From Brevundimonas sp. (GTDB taxonomy: Bacteria > Pseudomonadota > Alphaproteobacteria > Caulobacterales > Caulobacteraceae): 64,000 nt of DNA. The notes beneath the pieces are model-generated. The model was not told the origin of the DNA. It ran no database searches and saw nothing but the letters and a program-made list of their open reading frames with translations. A program made the translations under genes and the position numbers. The DNA lies in assembly GCF_019636155.1 (NCBI RefSeq), contig NZ_JAHBYB010000008.1, positions 62,001 to 126,000 of the forward strand, given 5' to 3'. This document shows positions 18,401-25,937 of the stretch, one piece after another. Positions within the stretch are counted from its first letter, which is position 1. Each line of letters begins with the position of its first letter.

Positions 18401-18439
18401 GGCAAAGACCTGGTTCAGCCGCCCGGCGTCGTCAGCCAT
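15431..18439 (-). CDS. sucA: 2-oxoglutarate dehydrogenase E1 component
   Basis: This thiamine-diphosphate-dependent E1 enzyme, about 1002 residues, decarboxylates 2-oxoglutarate in the TCA cycle. Recognisable blocks are the N-terminal SFLYGSNAAFIEDLH (E2-binding region), MAHRGRLNVLAAVMGKP, the ThDP/Mg motif region GDAAFAGQGVVAE followed by NNQIGFTTSP, and the C-terminal QEEPKNMGGW. I chose the ATG at 18437-18439 (MADDAGRLNQVFAETS). An in-frame ATG at 18455-18457 and a TTG at 18464-18466 would add 6 or 9 residues, and no strong RBS separates the options. It heads a unit with sucB; the E3 gene is not in the window. Confidence 0.95.
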   Translation of the reverse strand: MADDAGRLNQVFAETSFLYGSNAAFIEDLHGRWAADPASVPAEWRAFFDQLRDNADSVKAAADAGGWGRGAVSEPTEETAVFDGRWPVPRPDPKAAKAAPSPTAPAAAVSSDAVRAAAHDSIRALMLIRSYRVRGHLQATLDPLGIELPANNPELTPEFHGFGEADMDRPIYLDGVLGLETGTIREVMARLKAIYCGNIGIQFMHIAEPEEKAWLQQRFEGADRFDRNTFTREGKLAILNKLIEAEGFERFLHKRFPGTKRFGLDGGEAMVPALEQVIKRGGALGVDEIVLGMAHRGRLNVLAAVMGKPYRAIFHEFQGGSTVPSDVEGSGDVKYHMGASSDRQFDENKVHLSLTANPSHLEIVNPVVLGKARAKQAFDIREANAGAPEETWALDRTKVAPLLIHGDAAFAGQGVVAECFALMGLKGYRTGGTLHFVINNQIGFTTSPRNSRSSPYPSDVALMVQAPIFHVNGDDPEAVVFAAKVATEFRQKFHKDVVVDMFCYRRFGHNEGDDPTFTQPVMYRKIKDQPSTRETYSRRLVAEGMMTEADVEAEIARFEAFLDAEFDAGKDFQAKKADWLDGQWTGMGLADGDERRGSTDVPAEKLRDLGARLTTIPNAVDIHKTLKRVIDGRREAITTGQNIDWATAESLAFASLLDEGFPIRLSGQDSVRGTFSQRHSGVIDQTTESRYVPLNNLREGQAHFEVIDSALSEEAVLGFEYGYALADPNTLVMWEAQFGDFVNGAQVVIDQFISSGERKWLRMCGLTMLLPHGYEGQGPEHSSARLERFLQACAEDNMQVANCSTPANYFHILRRQMHRPFRKPLILMTPKSLLRHKKAVSTLADMAEGSAFHRVLHDDAQTRPEVAGITLKADADIRRVILCSGKVYYDLLERREKDAAAGKPVDDVYILRLEQFYPWPMKSLLTELARFPQAELVWCQEEPKNMGGWTFVDPWLELTLEKLDIRAKRARYVGRPASASTAAGLMSRHLSELNAFLTEAFA

Positions 18440-18466
18440 CGTTCTCGTCAGTCCCATGTCGCCCAA

Positions 18467-18784
18467 GTCAGGAGGGCGCGCGCCCGTGCGCGCGAGGCGA
18501 CGAGGCTCATATAGGCCGTGTTTCCTCAGGGGTCATGACCGAATGGAGGCGAACGGCGAAGATTTTCACCGCAATTCGTCCCATCGCCGCCTTTCAGGGG
18601 TGATTTTCGCCGTCCGAGCCTGACAGGGGCGCGCTGGACAGGGTGATCGACACCCCGCTGAACCCCACCCGCGCGACAAAAGGACTGCTTTCGGGGATGA
18701 ATCCGACAAGGATCTCGCCCGTGCCCGAAAGACCTGACGCTTGGATCGGTCTAGGCTGCGGGCGATCTTCGCAAGGAGGCCCGC
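18467..18784. other. 318-bp intergenic region between sucA and the YciI gene
   Basis: This region holds the divergent promoters of sucA (minus) and the YciI-like gene (plus). Near sucA is a GC-only alternation, GCGCGCGCCCGTGCGCGCG at 18476-18494, which could form a hairpin in the sucA leader. CGGCGAAGATTTTCACC near 18553 and GGTGATTTTCGCCG near 18598 form a loose inverted repeat. No convincing open reading frame, known operator or riboswitch is seen. Confidence 0.5.
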
Positions 18785-19150
18785 ATGACCGCTCCCACCC
18801 GCTATCTGGCCATCTTCACCATGGACAAGTCCGGCCCCCGATACCGGGCCTGGAAGGCGATGAGCGAAACCCGGCAGGCCGAGACGGCCGAGACCGGGGT
18901 GGCGGCGGTCAAGGCCTGGGAGGCGGCGCACGCCGACGCCATCCTCTACGCGGGCGGGCCGCTGGGCCCGACGAAACGGATCTGCGACGACGGGGCGGTG
19001 ACGGACGTGGTCAATCAGCTGACCGTCTTCATGGTGGTGCGCGCCGACAGCCACGAGGCGGCGGTGCGGCTGTTCGACGGCCACCCGCACATGTCGATCT
19101 TCCCCTGCGACGGGGTGGAGGTGATGCCGGTGCTGGGGGACCCGGACTGA
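18785..19150 (+). CDS. YciI/YCII-related (DGPF) domain protein
   Basis: A 121-residue protein of the YCII-related dimeric alpha-beta barrel superfamily. Beta-alpha-beta segments YLAIFTMDKSGP, DAILYAGGPLGPTKRI and VNQLTVFMVVRADSHEAAVRLF are followed by the HPHMSIFPCDGVEVMPV block, where the conserved histidine of the family is found. A strong RBS (aaggagg at 18773-18779) precedes the ATG. Members of the family are poorly characterised; some bind small ligands or act as muconolactone isomerase-like enzymes. It is a single gene between two intergenic regions and no substrate can be inferred. Confidence 0.8.
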   Translation: MTAPTRYLAIFTMDKSGPRYRAWKAMSETRQAETAETGVAAVKAWEAAHADAILYAGGPLGPTKRICDDGAVTDVVNQLTVFMVVRADSHEAAVRLFDGHPHMSIFPCDGVEVMPVLGDPD

Positions 19151-19162
19151 CGGCGAAAAACA

Positions 19163-19197
19163 GGGTCTATGGAGTCTATCTGGTCTATCGAGTCTAG
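19163..19197. repeat. Four tandem 9-bp units around GTCTAT
   Basis: GTCTAT occurs at 19165-19170, 19174-19179 and 19183-19188, with GTCTAG at 19192-19197. Each copy starts exactly 9 bp after the last. Units two and four carry GAGTC (GANTC, the CcrM methylation site) at 19172-19176 and 19190-19194. The run lies just past the YciI gene stop codon and before the 3' end of the GIY-YIG gene. Whether it is a regulator array or a simple-sequence expansion cannot be told. Confidence 0.7.
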
Positions 19198-19265
19198 AAA
19201 GCGGTGGCGGGTGGATGACCGGCGCACCCTGGCAGATGCCTGCGCCGGATGCGGACGTGGGGGTC

Positions 19266-19607
19266 TCAGTCCGCCTCGGGCGGCGGCGTCCAGTCCGGGT
19301 CGTTCACCGGATACCAGTCGGCCGCCAGGTCGAGCCAGTCGGGGTTGGCGTCCTCGATCAGTTTAAGCTTCCAGTCGCGCTTCCACTTTTTGATCTGCTT
19401 CTCGCGCCGGATCGCATCGACAACCCATTCATGCTGCTCGAACCAGACCAAATGGGTACACCCCTTGGTCTTTGAGTGGCCGTCATAGGCGCCGGTTTTG
19501 TGCTTCCAGACGCGCGCAGTCAGATTGGCCGTCATTCCCACATAGGTCGCACCATTGCGCCCGTTGGCCATAATGTAGGTGGCGATGAAGGTGCGATGGG
19601 TCGCCAT
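19266..19607 (-). CDS. Small GIY-YIG nuclease family protein
   Basis: A 113-residue single-domain protein of the GIY-YIG nuclease superfamily (UPF0213/YhbQ-like). The split motif is ATYIMANGRNGATYVGMT (the GIY and YIG halves), followed by the catalytic arginine region NLTARVWKHK, then CTHLVWFEQHEW, and the metal-binding glutamate region in AIRREKQIKKWKRDWKLKLI. I chose the ATG at 19605-19607 because TTAGG is well placed before it; a GTG at 19613 is the alternative. Its 5' end faces a 154-bp composite inverted repeat. Such small nucleases are scattered in alphaproteobacterial genomes with unclear roles. Confidence 0.88.
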   Translation of the reverse strand: MATHRTFIATYIMANGRNGATYVGMTANLTARVWKHKTGAYDGHSKTKGCTHLVWFEQHEWVVDAIRREKQIKKWKRDWKLKLIEDANPDWLDLAADWYPVNDPDWTPPPEAD

Positions 19608-19635
19608 CTGCACAACCTAAGCAATCTTCTTTCTT

Positions 19636-19789
19636 TCGTCATTCCGGGCGTAGCGCAGCGCAGACCCGGAACAAGGCGGCGCCGCGCAGCGGCGATGGCG
19701 ACGACCGCGCCTGCGATAGGTTCGCGCTATCGCACGCCGCCTTGTTCCGGGTCTGCGGCTCGCGAGCGAGCCTCCGCCCGGAATGACGA
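19636..19789. repeat. 154-bp composite inverted repeat (REP-like element)
   Basis: Outer arms TCGTCATTCCGGGCG (19636-19650) and its exact complement at 19775-19789 enclose perfect 21-bp inner arms (19661-19681 and 19735-19755; key core ACCCGGAACAAGGCGGC). A third small hairpin, TGCGATAG/CTATCGCA, is at 19712-19719 and 19727-19734. The nested arrangement is typical of mobile palindromic intergenic repeats. It fills the gap between the 5' end of the GIY-YIG gene and the 3' end of clpB. A long RNA hairpin could also stop readthrough out of clpB. Confidence 0.9.
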
Positions 19790-19795
19790 TAAGGG

Positions 19796-22387
19796 TCAGT
19801 GCACCCGCGCCTTCCCGATCTCCAGCCCGTCCCCGCCCGCTGACACGGCGATGACCGCGCCGTCCTCGATCTCGCCCGCCAGCAGTTTTCGGGCGATGGG
19901 GTCGACTAGGTCCTTCTGGATCACGCGCTTTAGCGGCCGGGCGCCGTAGACGGGATCGTATCCGCGGTCGGCCAGCCAGGCCAGGGCGCTGTCGTCCAGG
20001 GACAGGGTCAGGCGGCGGTCGGCCATCAGCTTTTCAAGGCGCTGGAGCTGGATGCGGACGATGCCGCTCATCTGTTCGCGGCCGAGGCGGCGGAACAGGA
20101 TGATCTCGTCGATGCGGTTCAGGAACTCCGGCCGGAAATGGGCGCGGACCTGGTCCATGACCAGGGGGCGCGCGGCCTCGACATCCTGACCCTCCGGCTG
20201 GCTGGCCAGGTATTCGGAGCCGAGGTTGGAGGTCAGGATGATCAATGTGTTCTTGAAGTCGATGACCCGGCCCTGACCGTCCGTCAGGCGGCCGTCGTCC
20301 AGCACCTGGAGCAGCACGTTGAACACATCGGGGTGGGCCTTTTCGACCTCGTCGAACAGCACGACCTGATAGGGGCGGCGGCGCACCGCCTCGGTCAGGG
20401 CGCCGCCCTCGTCATAGCCGACATATCCGGGCGGGGCGCCGATCAGGCGGCTGACACTGTGCTTCTCCATATATTCCGACATGTCGATGCGGGTGATGGC
20501 CGCGTCATCGTCGAACAGGAAGGCGGCCAGGGCCTTGGTCAGCTCGGTCTTGCCCACGCCCGTGGGCCCCAGGAACAGGAAGCTGCCCAAGGGTTTGTTC
20601 GGGTCGTTCAGGCCGGCGCGGGCGCGGCGCACGGCGTCGGACACGGCCGTCAGGGCCTCGTCCTGACCGACCACGCGGCCGCGCAGGGCGTCTTCCATGG
20701 TCAGCAGTTTCTCGCGTTCGCCCTCCAGCATCTTGTCGACCGGCACCCCGGTCCAGCGGCTGACCACGGCGGCGATCTGTTCGGCGTCGACCACCTCGGG
20801 CGTCAGGGGCGAACCGGCCGCGGCGTCCTCGGCCGCCTCGGCGTCGTTCAGTTGCTTCTCCAGCTGGGGGATCTGGCCATAGGCGATCTCTGACGCCCGG
20901 CCCAGGTCGCCGGTGCGCTGGGCCGTCGCCAGTTCGGCGCGCAGCCGGTCCAGGGTCTCGCGCAGCTGGGCGGCCTGACCGACCTTGTCCTTTTCCGACT
21001 TCCAGCGGGCGGTCAGGTCGTCGGACTGGCCCTGAAGCTCGTCGATCTCGTCTTCCAGCTTTTCCAGGCGGGCGACCGAGGCCTTGTCGGTCTCCTTCTT
21101 CAGGGCTTCGCGCTCGATCTTCAGCTGGACCAGGCGGCGGTCGATCTCGTCCAGGGCCTCGGGCTTGGAATCCACGGCCATACGCACCCGGCTGGCTGCC
21201 TCGTCCACCAGGTCGATGGCCTTGTCCGGCAGGAAGCGGTCGGTGATGTAGCGGTTCGACAGGGTGGCGGCCGCCACAATGGCGCTGTCGGAAATGCGCA
21301 CCCCGTGGTGGACTTCATACTTCTCCTTCAGTCCACGGAGGATCGACACCGTGTCCTCGACCGAGGGCTCCTCGACCATCACCGGCTGGAAGCGGCGGGC
21401 CAGGGCGGCGTCCTTTTCGACGTGCTTGCGGTATTCATCCAGGGTGGTGGCGCCGACGCAGTGCAGCTCGCCGCGCGCCAAGGCGGGCTTCAGCAGGTTG
21501 GAGGCGTCCATGGCGCCGTCCGTCTTGCCCGCCCCGACCAGGGTGTGCATCTCGTCGATGAACAGGATGATCTGGCCTTCGGCGGCCGTGACCTCGTTCA
21601 GCACGGCCTTGAGCCGCTCCTCGAACTCGCCGCGGTATTTGGCGCCGGCGATCAGGGCGCCCATGTCCAGCGCCAGCACCTTCTTGTCCTTCAGGCTTTC
21701 GGGCACGTCGCCGTTGACGATGCGGGCGGCCAACCCTTCCGCGATCGCGGTCTTGCCGACGCCGGGTTCGCCGATCAGGACGGGGTTGTTCTTGGTGCGG
21801 CGGGCCAGGACCTGGATGGTGCGGCGGATTTCCTCGTCGCGGCCGATGACCGGGTCGACCTTGCCGTCGCGGACGGCCTGGGTCAGGTCGCGAGCGTAGC
21901 GTTTCAGGGCGTCATAACCTTCTTCGGCCGAGGCCGTGTCGGCGGTCTTGCCCTTGCGCAGATCGGCGATGGCGGCGTCCAGCTTGTCGGCGGTGACGCC
22001 TGCGTTTTTCAGCGCCTCGGCAGCCGCGCCCCCTTCGCGCGCCAGGGCCGCCAGCAGCCGCTCGGTGGTGACGAAGGCGTCGCCGGCCTTCTTCGAGGCC
22101 TCTTCGGCGGCCGCGAAGACGCGGGCGGTGTCGCCATCCAGATACAGCTGGCCCGAGCCGCCCGAGACCTGGGCCCGCTTGCCCAGGGCGGCCTCGGCGG
22201 CCTGGTCGGCGGCCTGGGCGTTTCCGCCGCCGGCGGTGATCAGATTGCGCGCCAGGCCGTCGCGTTCCTCCAGCAGGACCTTCAACAGGTGTTCGGGTGC
22301 GAACTGCTGATGGCGGCGGGCCAGGGCCAGCGACTGAGCCGACTGGACCGCCTGTTTGGCGCGATCGGAATAGAGGTCGAGATTCAT
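19796..22387 (-). CDS. clpB: ATP-dependent disaggregase ClpB
   Basis: An 863-residue Hsp100 chaperone that resolubilises aggregated protein with DnaK. Domains in order: the N-terminal double Clp repeat (about 1-150), AAA1 with Walker A GEPGVGKT near 205 and Walker [11 protein letters not shown], the middle coiled-coil domain (about 405-525, rich in charged residues and including [12 protein letters not shown]), AAA2 with Walker A GPTGVGKT near 605, and the C-terminal domain with the sensor-2 GARPLKR. The long middle domain separates ClpB from ClpA. It is monocistronic and a heat-shock promoter is expected; a weak candidate lies upstream. Confidence 0.95.
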   Translation of the reverse strand: MNLDLYSDRAKQAVQSAQSLALARRHQQFAPEHLLKVLLEERDGLARNLITAGGGNAQAADQAAEAALGKRAQVSGGSGQLYLDGDTARVFAAAEEASKKAGDAFVTTERLLAALAREGGAAAEALKNAGVTADKLDAAIADLRKGKTADTASAEEGYDALKRYARDLTQAVRDGKVDPVIGRDEEIRRTIQVLARRTKNNPVLIGEPGVGKTAIAEGLAARIVNGDVPESLKDKKVLALDMGALIAGAKYRGEFEERLKAVLNEVTAAEGQIILFIDEMHTLVGAGKTDGAMDASNLLKPALARGELHCVGATTLDEYRKHVEKDAALARRFQPVMVEEPSVEDTVSILRGLKEKYEVHHGVRISDSAIVAAATLSNRYITDRFLPDKAIDLVDEAASRVRMAVDSKPEALDEIDRRLVQLKIEREALKKETDKASVARLEKLEDEIDELQGQSDDLTARWKSEKDKVGQAAQLRETLDRLRAELATAQRTGDLGRASEIAYGQIPQLEKQLNDAEAAEDAAAGSPLTPEVVDAEQIAAVVSRWTGVPVDKMLEGEREKLLTMEDALRGRVVGQDEALTAVSDAVRRARAGLNDPNKPLGSFLFLGPTGVGKTELTKALAAFLFDDDAAITRIDMSEYMEKHSVSRLIGAPPGYVGYDEGGALTEAVRRRPYQVVLFDEVEKAHPDVFNVLLQVLDDGRLTDGQGRVIDFKNTLIILTSNLGSEYLASQPEGQDVEAARPLVMDQVRAHFRPEFLNRIDEIILFRRLGREQMSGIVRIQLQRLEKLMADRRLTLSLDDSALAWLADRGYDPVYGARPLKRVIQKDLVDPIARKLLAGEIEDGAVIAVSAGGDGLEIGKARVH

Positions 22388-22413
22388 GGTGCGGGCATCC
22401 CCTGCTCAGGCGG

Positions 22414-22444
22414 ATTACGGGACCGGCGCGTCCTCCTATGCAAG
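22414..22444 (-). promoter_or_regulatory. Candidate heat-shock (RpoH) promoter of clpB
   Basis: On the minus strand, CTTGCA (22444-22439) is followed after about 17 bp by CCCGTAAT (22421-22414). This resembles the RpoH pattern of a CTTG -35 element and a CCC-rich -10 element, about 30 bp upstream of the clpB start. The spacing is slightly long and the match is partial. It is supported mainly by the known heat-shock control of clpB. Confidence 0.3.
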
Positions 22445-22564
22445 CAACGCGCCGCCCGGTCGGGGTTGAGGTGGGGACATGGCCCAGGCGTCGCAAGAGG
22501 GCCCATGCTTGGCCATGGGGCCAGGTCGGGCTAGCGTCCGGCCGACATCACCGGGAGCGTCGCC

Positions 22565-24208
22565 ATGTCCATCCGTCTGAGCCGCCGCGCGGCCCTGTTC
22601 ACCACCGCCGGGGCCGCCCTGGCGCCGGCCGCGCCAGCCCTGGCCCGTCAGCAGGCCGCCAACGATGACGCCGGCCTGGCCGAACGGGTGGACGCCTTCG
22701 TCCGACAGGCGATGGCTGCCTGGCCCGACCAGCCGGCCCTGGGGATCACCGTGGTCAGGGACGGGCGCGCCGTCCTGGCGCGCGGCTATGGGGTGAAGCG
22801 TCAGGGTCGGCCCGATCCCGCCGACGAACACACCCTGTTCGCCATCGCCTCCAACACCAAGAACGTCACTGCCGCCGCCCTGGCCATATTGGTCGATGAG
22901 GGCAGGGTGAAATGGGACGCGCCGGTCCGCACCTATCTGCCCGATTTCCGCCTGTCGGACCCCTATATCGGCGAGCACATCACGGTGCGCGACACCCTGA
23001 GCCACCGCGCCGGCTTCGGCCTGGGGGCGGGGGACCTGCTGTTCTGGCCCAACAGCGACCGGACCCGCGCCGAGGTCCTGGCCCAGGCCGCCTTCGTGCC
23101 GATCCAGGACGGTTTCCGCAGCCGCTACAACTACTGCAACCTGATGTTCGTGGTCGCCGGGGCGGTGATCGAGGCGGCGTCGGGCATGGCCTGGGAAGAC
23201 TTCATCCAGACCCGCATCCTGGACCGGGTCGGCATGACCGAGACCGTGCCTCTGGCGCGCCTGGCCGATCCGGCCAGGTCGGCCCTGCCGCACGCCCGGC
23301 TGGGGCCTCCCCTGCGCTATCAGGGGGCGATGCAGCCGATCGCGGCCTCGATCGCCGAGGTGTGGAACTGGGATTCGGCGGCGGCGGCGGGCGGCCTGTG
23401 CACCACCGCGACCGACTGGGCCAAATGGATCGCCGTGCGGCTGAACGACGGGCGGCTGGCCGACGGCTCGCGCCTGTATTCGGAGGCGGCGGCGCGCGAG
23501 ATGTACCGCCCCAACATCATCATCAGCGGCACCCCCGGCCCGACGGCCGAACTGCCGGGCCGGGCCATCGCCTCGACCTACGCCATGGGCCTGCAGGTCC
23601 AGGACTATCGCGGCGAACGGCTGATCAGTCACGGCGGCGGCTCGCCCGGCGGGATTTCGGCGACCCTGCTGATCCCCGGCCGGCAGACCGGCTTCGCCAT
23701 CTTCAGCAATGCGGAGGAGAGCTTCCTGCTGCGTGCCCTGCGCTCGGGCATCGCCGACATCTGCATGGACAAGACCGGCTTCGACTGGATCGCCGATTCC
23801 CGCCGGCTGGAGGCCGAGGGGATCGAGAAATCCCTGGCCGCCGCCGCCGAGATCGACGCGAAACAGGCGGCGGGGGCGGCGCCCTCCCTGCCTCTGTCGG
23901 CCTATGCCGGAACCTGGCGCGACCCCTGGTATGGCGACATCACTATCGAAGAGAAGACCGAGGGACGCGGGCGCAGCCGCAAGACCGGACTGTGGCTGGC
24001 CTTCACCCACAATCCGGCGCTGAAGGGGTGGCTGGAGCCCTATGACGGCGACACCCTGCGCACCCGTTTCCCTGACAAGCGCGAAGAGGACGCCTTCGTC
24101 ACCTTCACGATCCAAGACGGCGCTCCGGCGACCGCGACCGTGAAGGGGGTCAGCCCCGACATCGACTTCAGCTACGACTACCAGGACCTGCGGCTGACGC
24201 GGGTCTGA
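22565..24208 (+). CDS. Secreted serine hydrolase, class C beta-lactamase family
   Basis: A 547-residue serine beta-lactamase-like hydrolase. The signal peptide contains SRRAALF and looks like a weak twin-arginine type (cleavage near ALA-R, residue 27). The active site is S96-x-x-K99 in SNTK, the Tyr motif is Y190-C-N192, and the third motif is H356-G-G in SHGGGSPGG. A C-terminal beta-rich domain (about 440-547) resembles DUF3471-type extensions. Such proteins are more often esterases, D-aminopeptidases or PBP-like enzymes than true beta-lactamases. It stands alone; the RBS is gagcg before the ATG at 22565. The substrate is unknown. Confidence 0.88.
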   Translation: MSIRLSRRAALFTTAGAALAPAAPALARQQAANDDAGLAERVDAFVRQAMAAWPDQPALGITVVRDGRAVLARGYGVKRQGRPDPADEHTLFAIASNTKNVTAAALAILVDEGRVKWDAPVRTYLPDFRLSDPYIGEHITVRDTLSHRAGFGLGAGDLLFWPNSDRTRAEVLAQAAFVPIQDGFRSRYNYCNLMFVVAGAVIEAASGMAWEDFIQTRILDRVGMTETVPLARLADPARSALPHARLGPPLRYQGAMQPIAASIAEVWNWDSAAAAGGLCTTATDWAKWIAVRLNDGRLADGSRLYSEAAAREMYRPNIIISGTPGPTAELPGRAIASTYAMGLQVQDYRGERLISHGGGSPGGISATLLIPGRQTGFAIFSNAEESFLLRALRSGIADICMDKTGFDWIADSRRLEAEGIEKSLAAAAEIDAKQAAGAAPSLPLSAYAGTWRDPWYGDITIEEKTEGRGRSRKTGLWLAFTHNPALKGWLEPYDGDTLRTRFPDKREEDAFVTFTIQDGAPATATVKGVSPDIDFSYDYQDLRLTRV

Positions 24209-24223
24209 CGCGGATCAGGGTCG

Positions 24224-24246
24224 GGCCCCGCCGCGCGGGCGGGGCC
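24224..24246. terminator. GC-rich hairpin between convergent genes
   Basis: GGCCCCGCC (24224-24232) pairs perfectly with GGCGGGGCC (24238-24246) around a 5-base loop. It lies between the 3' ends of the serine hydrolase and the prohibitin-like gene. There is no T tract, so it is a possible bidirectional stabiliser or weak terminator. Confidence 0.5.
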
Positions 24247-24252
24247 GCAAGC

Positions 24253-24278
24253 CTCAGCGGCCCAGCTCAGCGGCCCAG
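24253..24278. repeat. Perfect 13-bp tandem duplication over a stop codon
   Basis: CTCAGCGGCCCAG is present twice in direct succession (24253-24265 and 24266-24278). The second copy contains the stop codon of the minus-strand gene ending at 24267. It looks like a recent slippage event just past the gene end and has no coding effect. Confidence 0.8.
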
Positions 24279-24671
24279 GGCGACGCGGCCGGATTCCAGG
24301 ATGGGAATCCCCGCCTCGGTGGGGATGTAGATGGTCTGGCGGCCTTCCTTGCCGGCGGTTTCCTGCAGCATGTTGATGTAGCTCCAGCGCAGATAGGCCT
24401 CGGGCCCGCCCAGGGCGTCGGCCATGATGCGGTTGGCCTCGTTGGCGCCCTTGGCCCGTTCGATTTCGGCCTGGGCGGTCAGGCGGGCGGAATCCAGCGC
24501 GGCCTGGGCCTCCAGCACCCGGATGCGGCGATCCTGCACCGCCTGTTCATAGGCGGCGCGGCCGGCCATCTGCTTGCGATAGACGTTGTAGGTGGGCAGG
24601 CCGACCATGAAACCGGCCACCACGGCTATCGCCAGGATCGCCAGGACTATGGAGGATCCGTATCGGCTCAT
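24267..24671 (-). CDS. Small membrane protein with prohibitin-like C-terminal half
   Basis: A 134-residue protein. It has an N-terminal membrane helix (about 6-27, SSIVLAILAIAVVAGFMVGL), a charged alanine-rich coiled-coil (about 35-80, with RRIRVLEAQAALDSARLTAQ), and a tail with ALGGPEAYLRWSYINML and TIYIPTEAGIPILES. The coiled-coil and the Y-I-P-T-E-x-G-x-P segment resemble the C-terminal region of SPFH/prohibitin (HflK, YqiK) proteins, but the SPFH domain itself is absent. It may be a minimal scaffold or phage-related protein; I cannot name it. The ATG at 24669-24671 puts the membrane helix at the start. It lies 55 bp from the FAD monooxygenase on the same strand. Confidence 0.7.
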   Translation of the reverse strand: MSRYGSSIVLAILAIAVVAGFMVGLPTYNVYRKQMAGRAAYEQAVQDRRIRVLEAQAALDSARLTAQAEIERAKGANEANRIMADALGGPEAYLRWSYINMLQETAGKEGRQTIYIPTEAGIPILESGRVALGR

Positions 24672-24726
24672 CGTCGTGCTCCCTTGATCGTCGAGACCCG
24701 CAGACTCGCAAGGGCGAGGGGCGGGG

Positions 24727-25935
24727 TCAACCGCGCGGATCGTCCGGTTCAGGCCGGGGATCCAGCAACAGGCCCGAGACGGTCGCCGCCAGGAGCCGCG
24801 CCGCGCCCGGCAGGCGGGCGATGCGGCCCAGGACATGGTCGCGCACCATCGGCCGCAACCGCCCGTCCGCCTGGTAGAAGGGGGTGAAGCCAAGGCTCAG
24901 CGCCTGGTACAGCCGCACATGCCAGCGCCGCGCGGCGGCGTAGGCGCCGAGGGCCTTATCCAGGTCCGCCCGGGTCTCCAGGGCCTGGGCCAGGGCGAAG
25001 GCGTCCAGCAGCCCCATGTTGATCCCCTGGCCCAGTTGGGGACTGGTCGAATGGGCGGCGTCGCCGATGACCGCCAGTCGGTCCTCCACCGGGCTGCGCA
25101 GGGTGTGGTGGCCGTAGCGGGCCAGGGTCAGCTGATCCGGGTCGGCGAGGGCGGCCAGGATCGGCGCCGTCTCGGGCCAGAAGGCCAGCACCCGGTCCTT
25201 CCAGGCGTCCAGCCCCTGGGCCCGCCAGCGCGGATAGTCGGCGGACTTCAGGCTCCAGAAAAAGGTGGCCAGGGGCGCCTTGCCGCGCGGCTGGCGGCCG
25301 ACCGGCAGGACGCCGATCATGGTGTCGGCGCGGCGATAGACCTGCTGCAGGGCGCGCGAGTCGAAATGGGGATGGTCGGGCCAGGGCGTGGTGGCCCACA
25401 GGGCGCCGAAGTCCAGGTCCAGCCGGCGGCGGCCGACGCCGACATGCATCCGATGCGCCACCGGAGAGCGCGCCCCCATGGCGTCGATGACCAGATCGTA
25501 GGCGGGGGACATCACGCCGTCCGCGCGCTTCAGCCGGCCATGGGCGGCGGACCGCACCGGCCAACCGGTCTCGAAGCGGACGCCGGCCTTGATCGCCGCC
25601 CTGTGCAGCACATGGAACAGGGCGGCGCGATGCACCCCCAGGGCGCCGCGTGGTCGGGCCAGGGCGTCGTAGCGGACATCCAGCACCACCCGGCCCGAGG
25701 GATGGGCGCGGCCGAACAGGCGATCGATGGGCTGGGCCAGGGCCTCGACCTCGGCGGTCAGGCCCATGCGGTCCAGGACGGCCAGGCCGGTCGGCTGGAG
25801 GATGAAACCCGCGCCGACGGTGGCGGGGCGGTCGAACCGCTCATGGACGGTGACCCCTTTACCCTGGCGCGCCAGCAGGATCGCCGCAGCCAGGCCGGCC
25901 GGACCGGCGCCGGCGATCGCCACCTCCCGCGTCAC
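24727..25935 (-). CDS. FAD-dependent monooxygenase (UbiH/salicylate hydroxylase-like)
   Basis: A 402-residue group A flavoprotein monooxygenase. The Rossmann motif GAGPAGLAAAILLARQG is at about 9-25 with a terminal acidic residue (VTVHER), the DG-type motif appears as DLVIDAMGARS near 148, and the second FAD motif is GDAAHSTSPQLGQGINMGL near 291. These enzymes hydroxylate aromatic rings or epoxidise alkenes using NAD(P)H. The start is a GTG at 25933-25935, 2 bp after the stop of the DUF4893 gene, so the genes form one unit. The substrate is not visible. Relatives include salicylate hydroxylase, UbiH and tetracycline monooxygenase-like enzymes. Confidence 0.88.
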   Translation of the reverse strand: MTREVAIAGAGPAGLAAAILLARQGKGVTVHERFDRPATVGAGFILQPTGLAVLDRMGLTAEVEALAQPIDRLFGRAHPSGRVVLDVRYDALARPRGALGVHRAALFHVLHRAAIKAGVRFETGWPVRSAAHGRLKRADGVMSPAYDLVIDAMGARSPVAHRMHVGVGRRRLDLDFGALWATTPWPDHPHFDSRALQQVYRRADTMIGVLPVGRQPRGKAPLATFFWSLKSADYPRWRAQGLDAWKDRVLAFWPETAPILAALADPDQLTLARYGHHTLRSPVEDRLAVIGDAAHSTSPQLGQGINMGLLDAFALAQALETRADLDKALGAYAAARRWHVRLYQALSLGFTPFYQADGRLRPMVRDHVLGRIARLPGAARLLAATVSGLLLDPRPEPDDPRG

Positions 25936-25937
25936 GA

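Noticed and set aside
15869-18514. Long open frame of 881 codons on the plus strand
   Set aside because: It lies antisense to sucA, has low-complexity glycine, histidine and alanine composition and no family pattern. It is a GC-rich shadow.
22565-24208. True antibiotic beta-lactamase
   Set aside because: The SxxK and YxN motifs are those of the broad serine-hydrolase family. The C-terminal extension and the HGG motif, in place of KTG, point to an esterase or peptidase-like enzyme.
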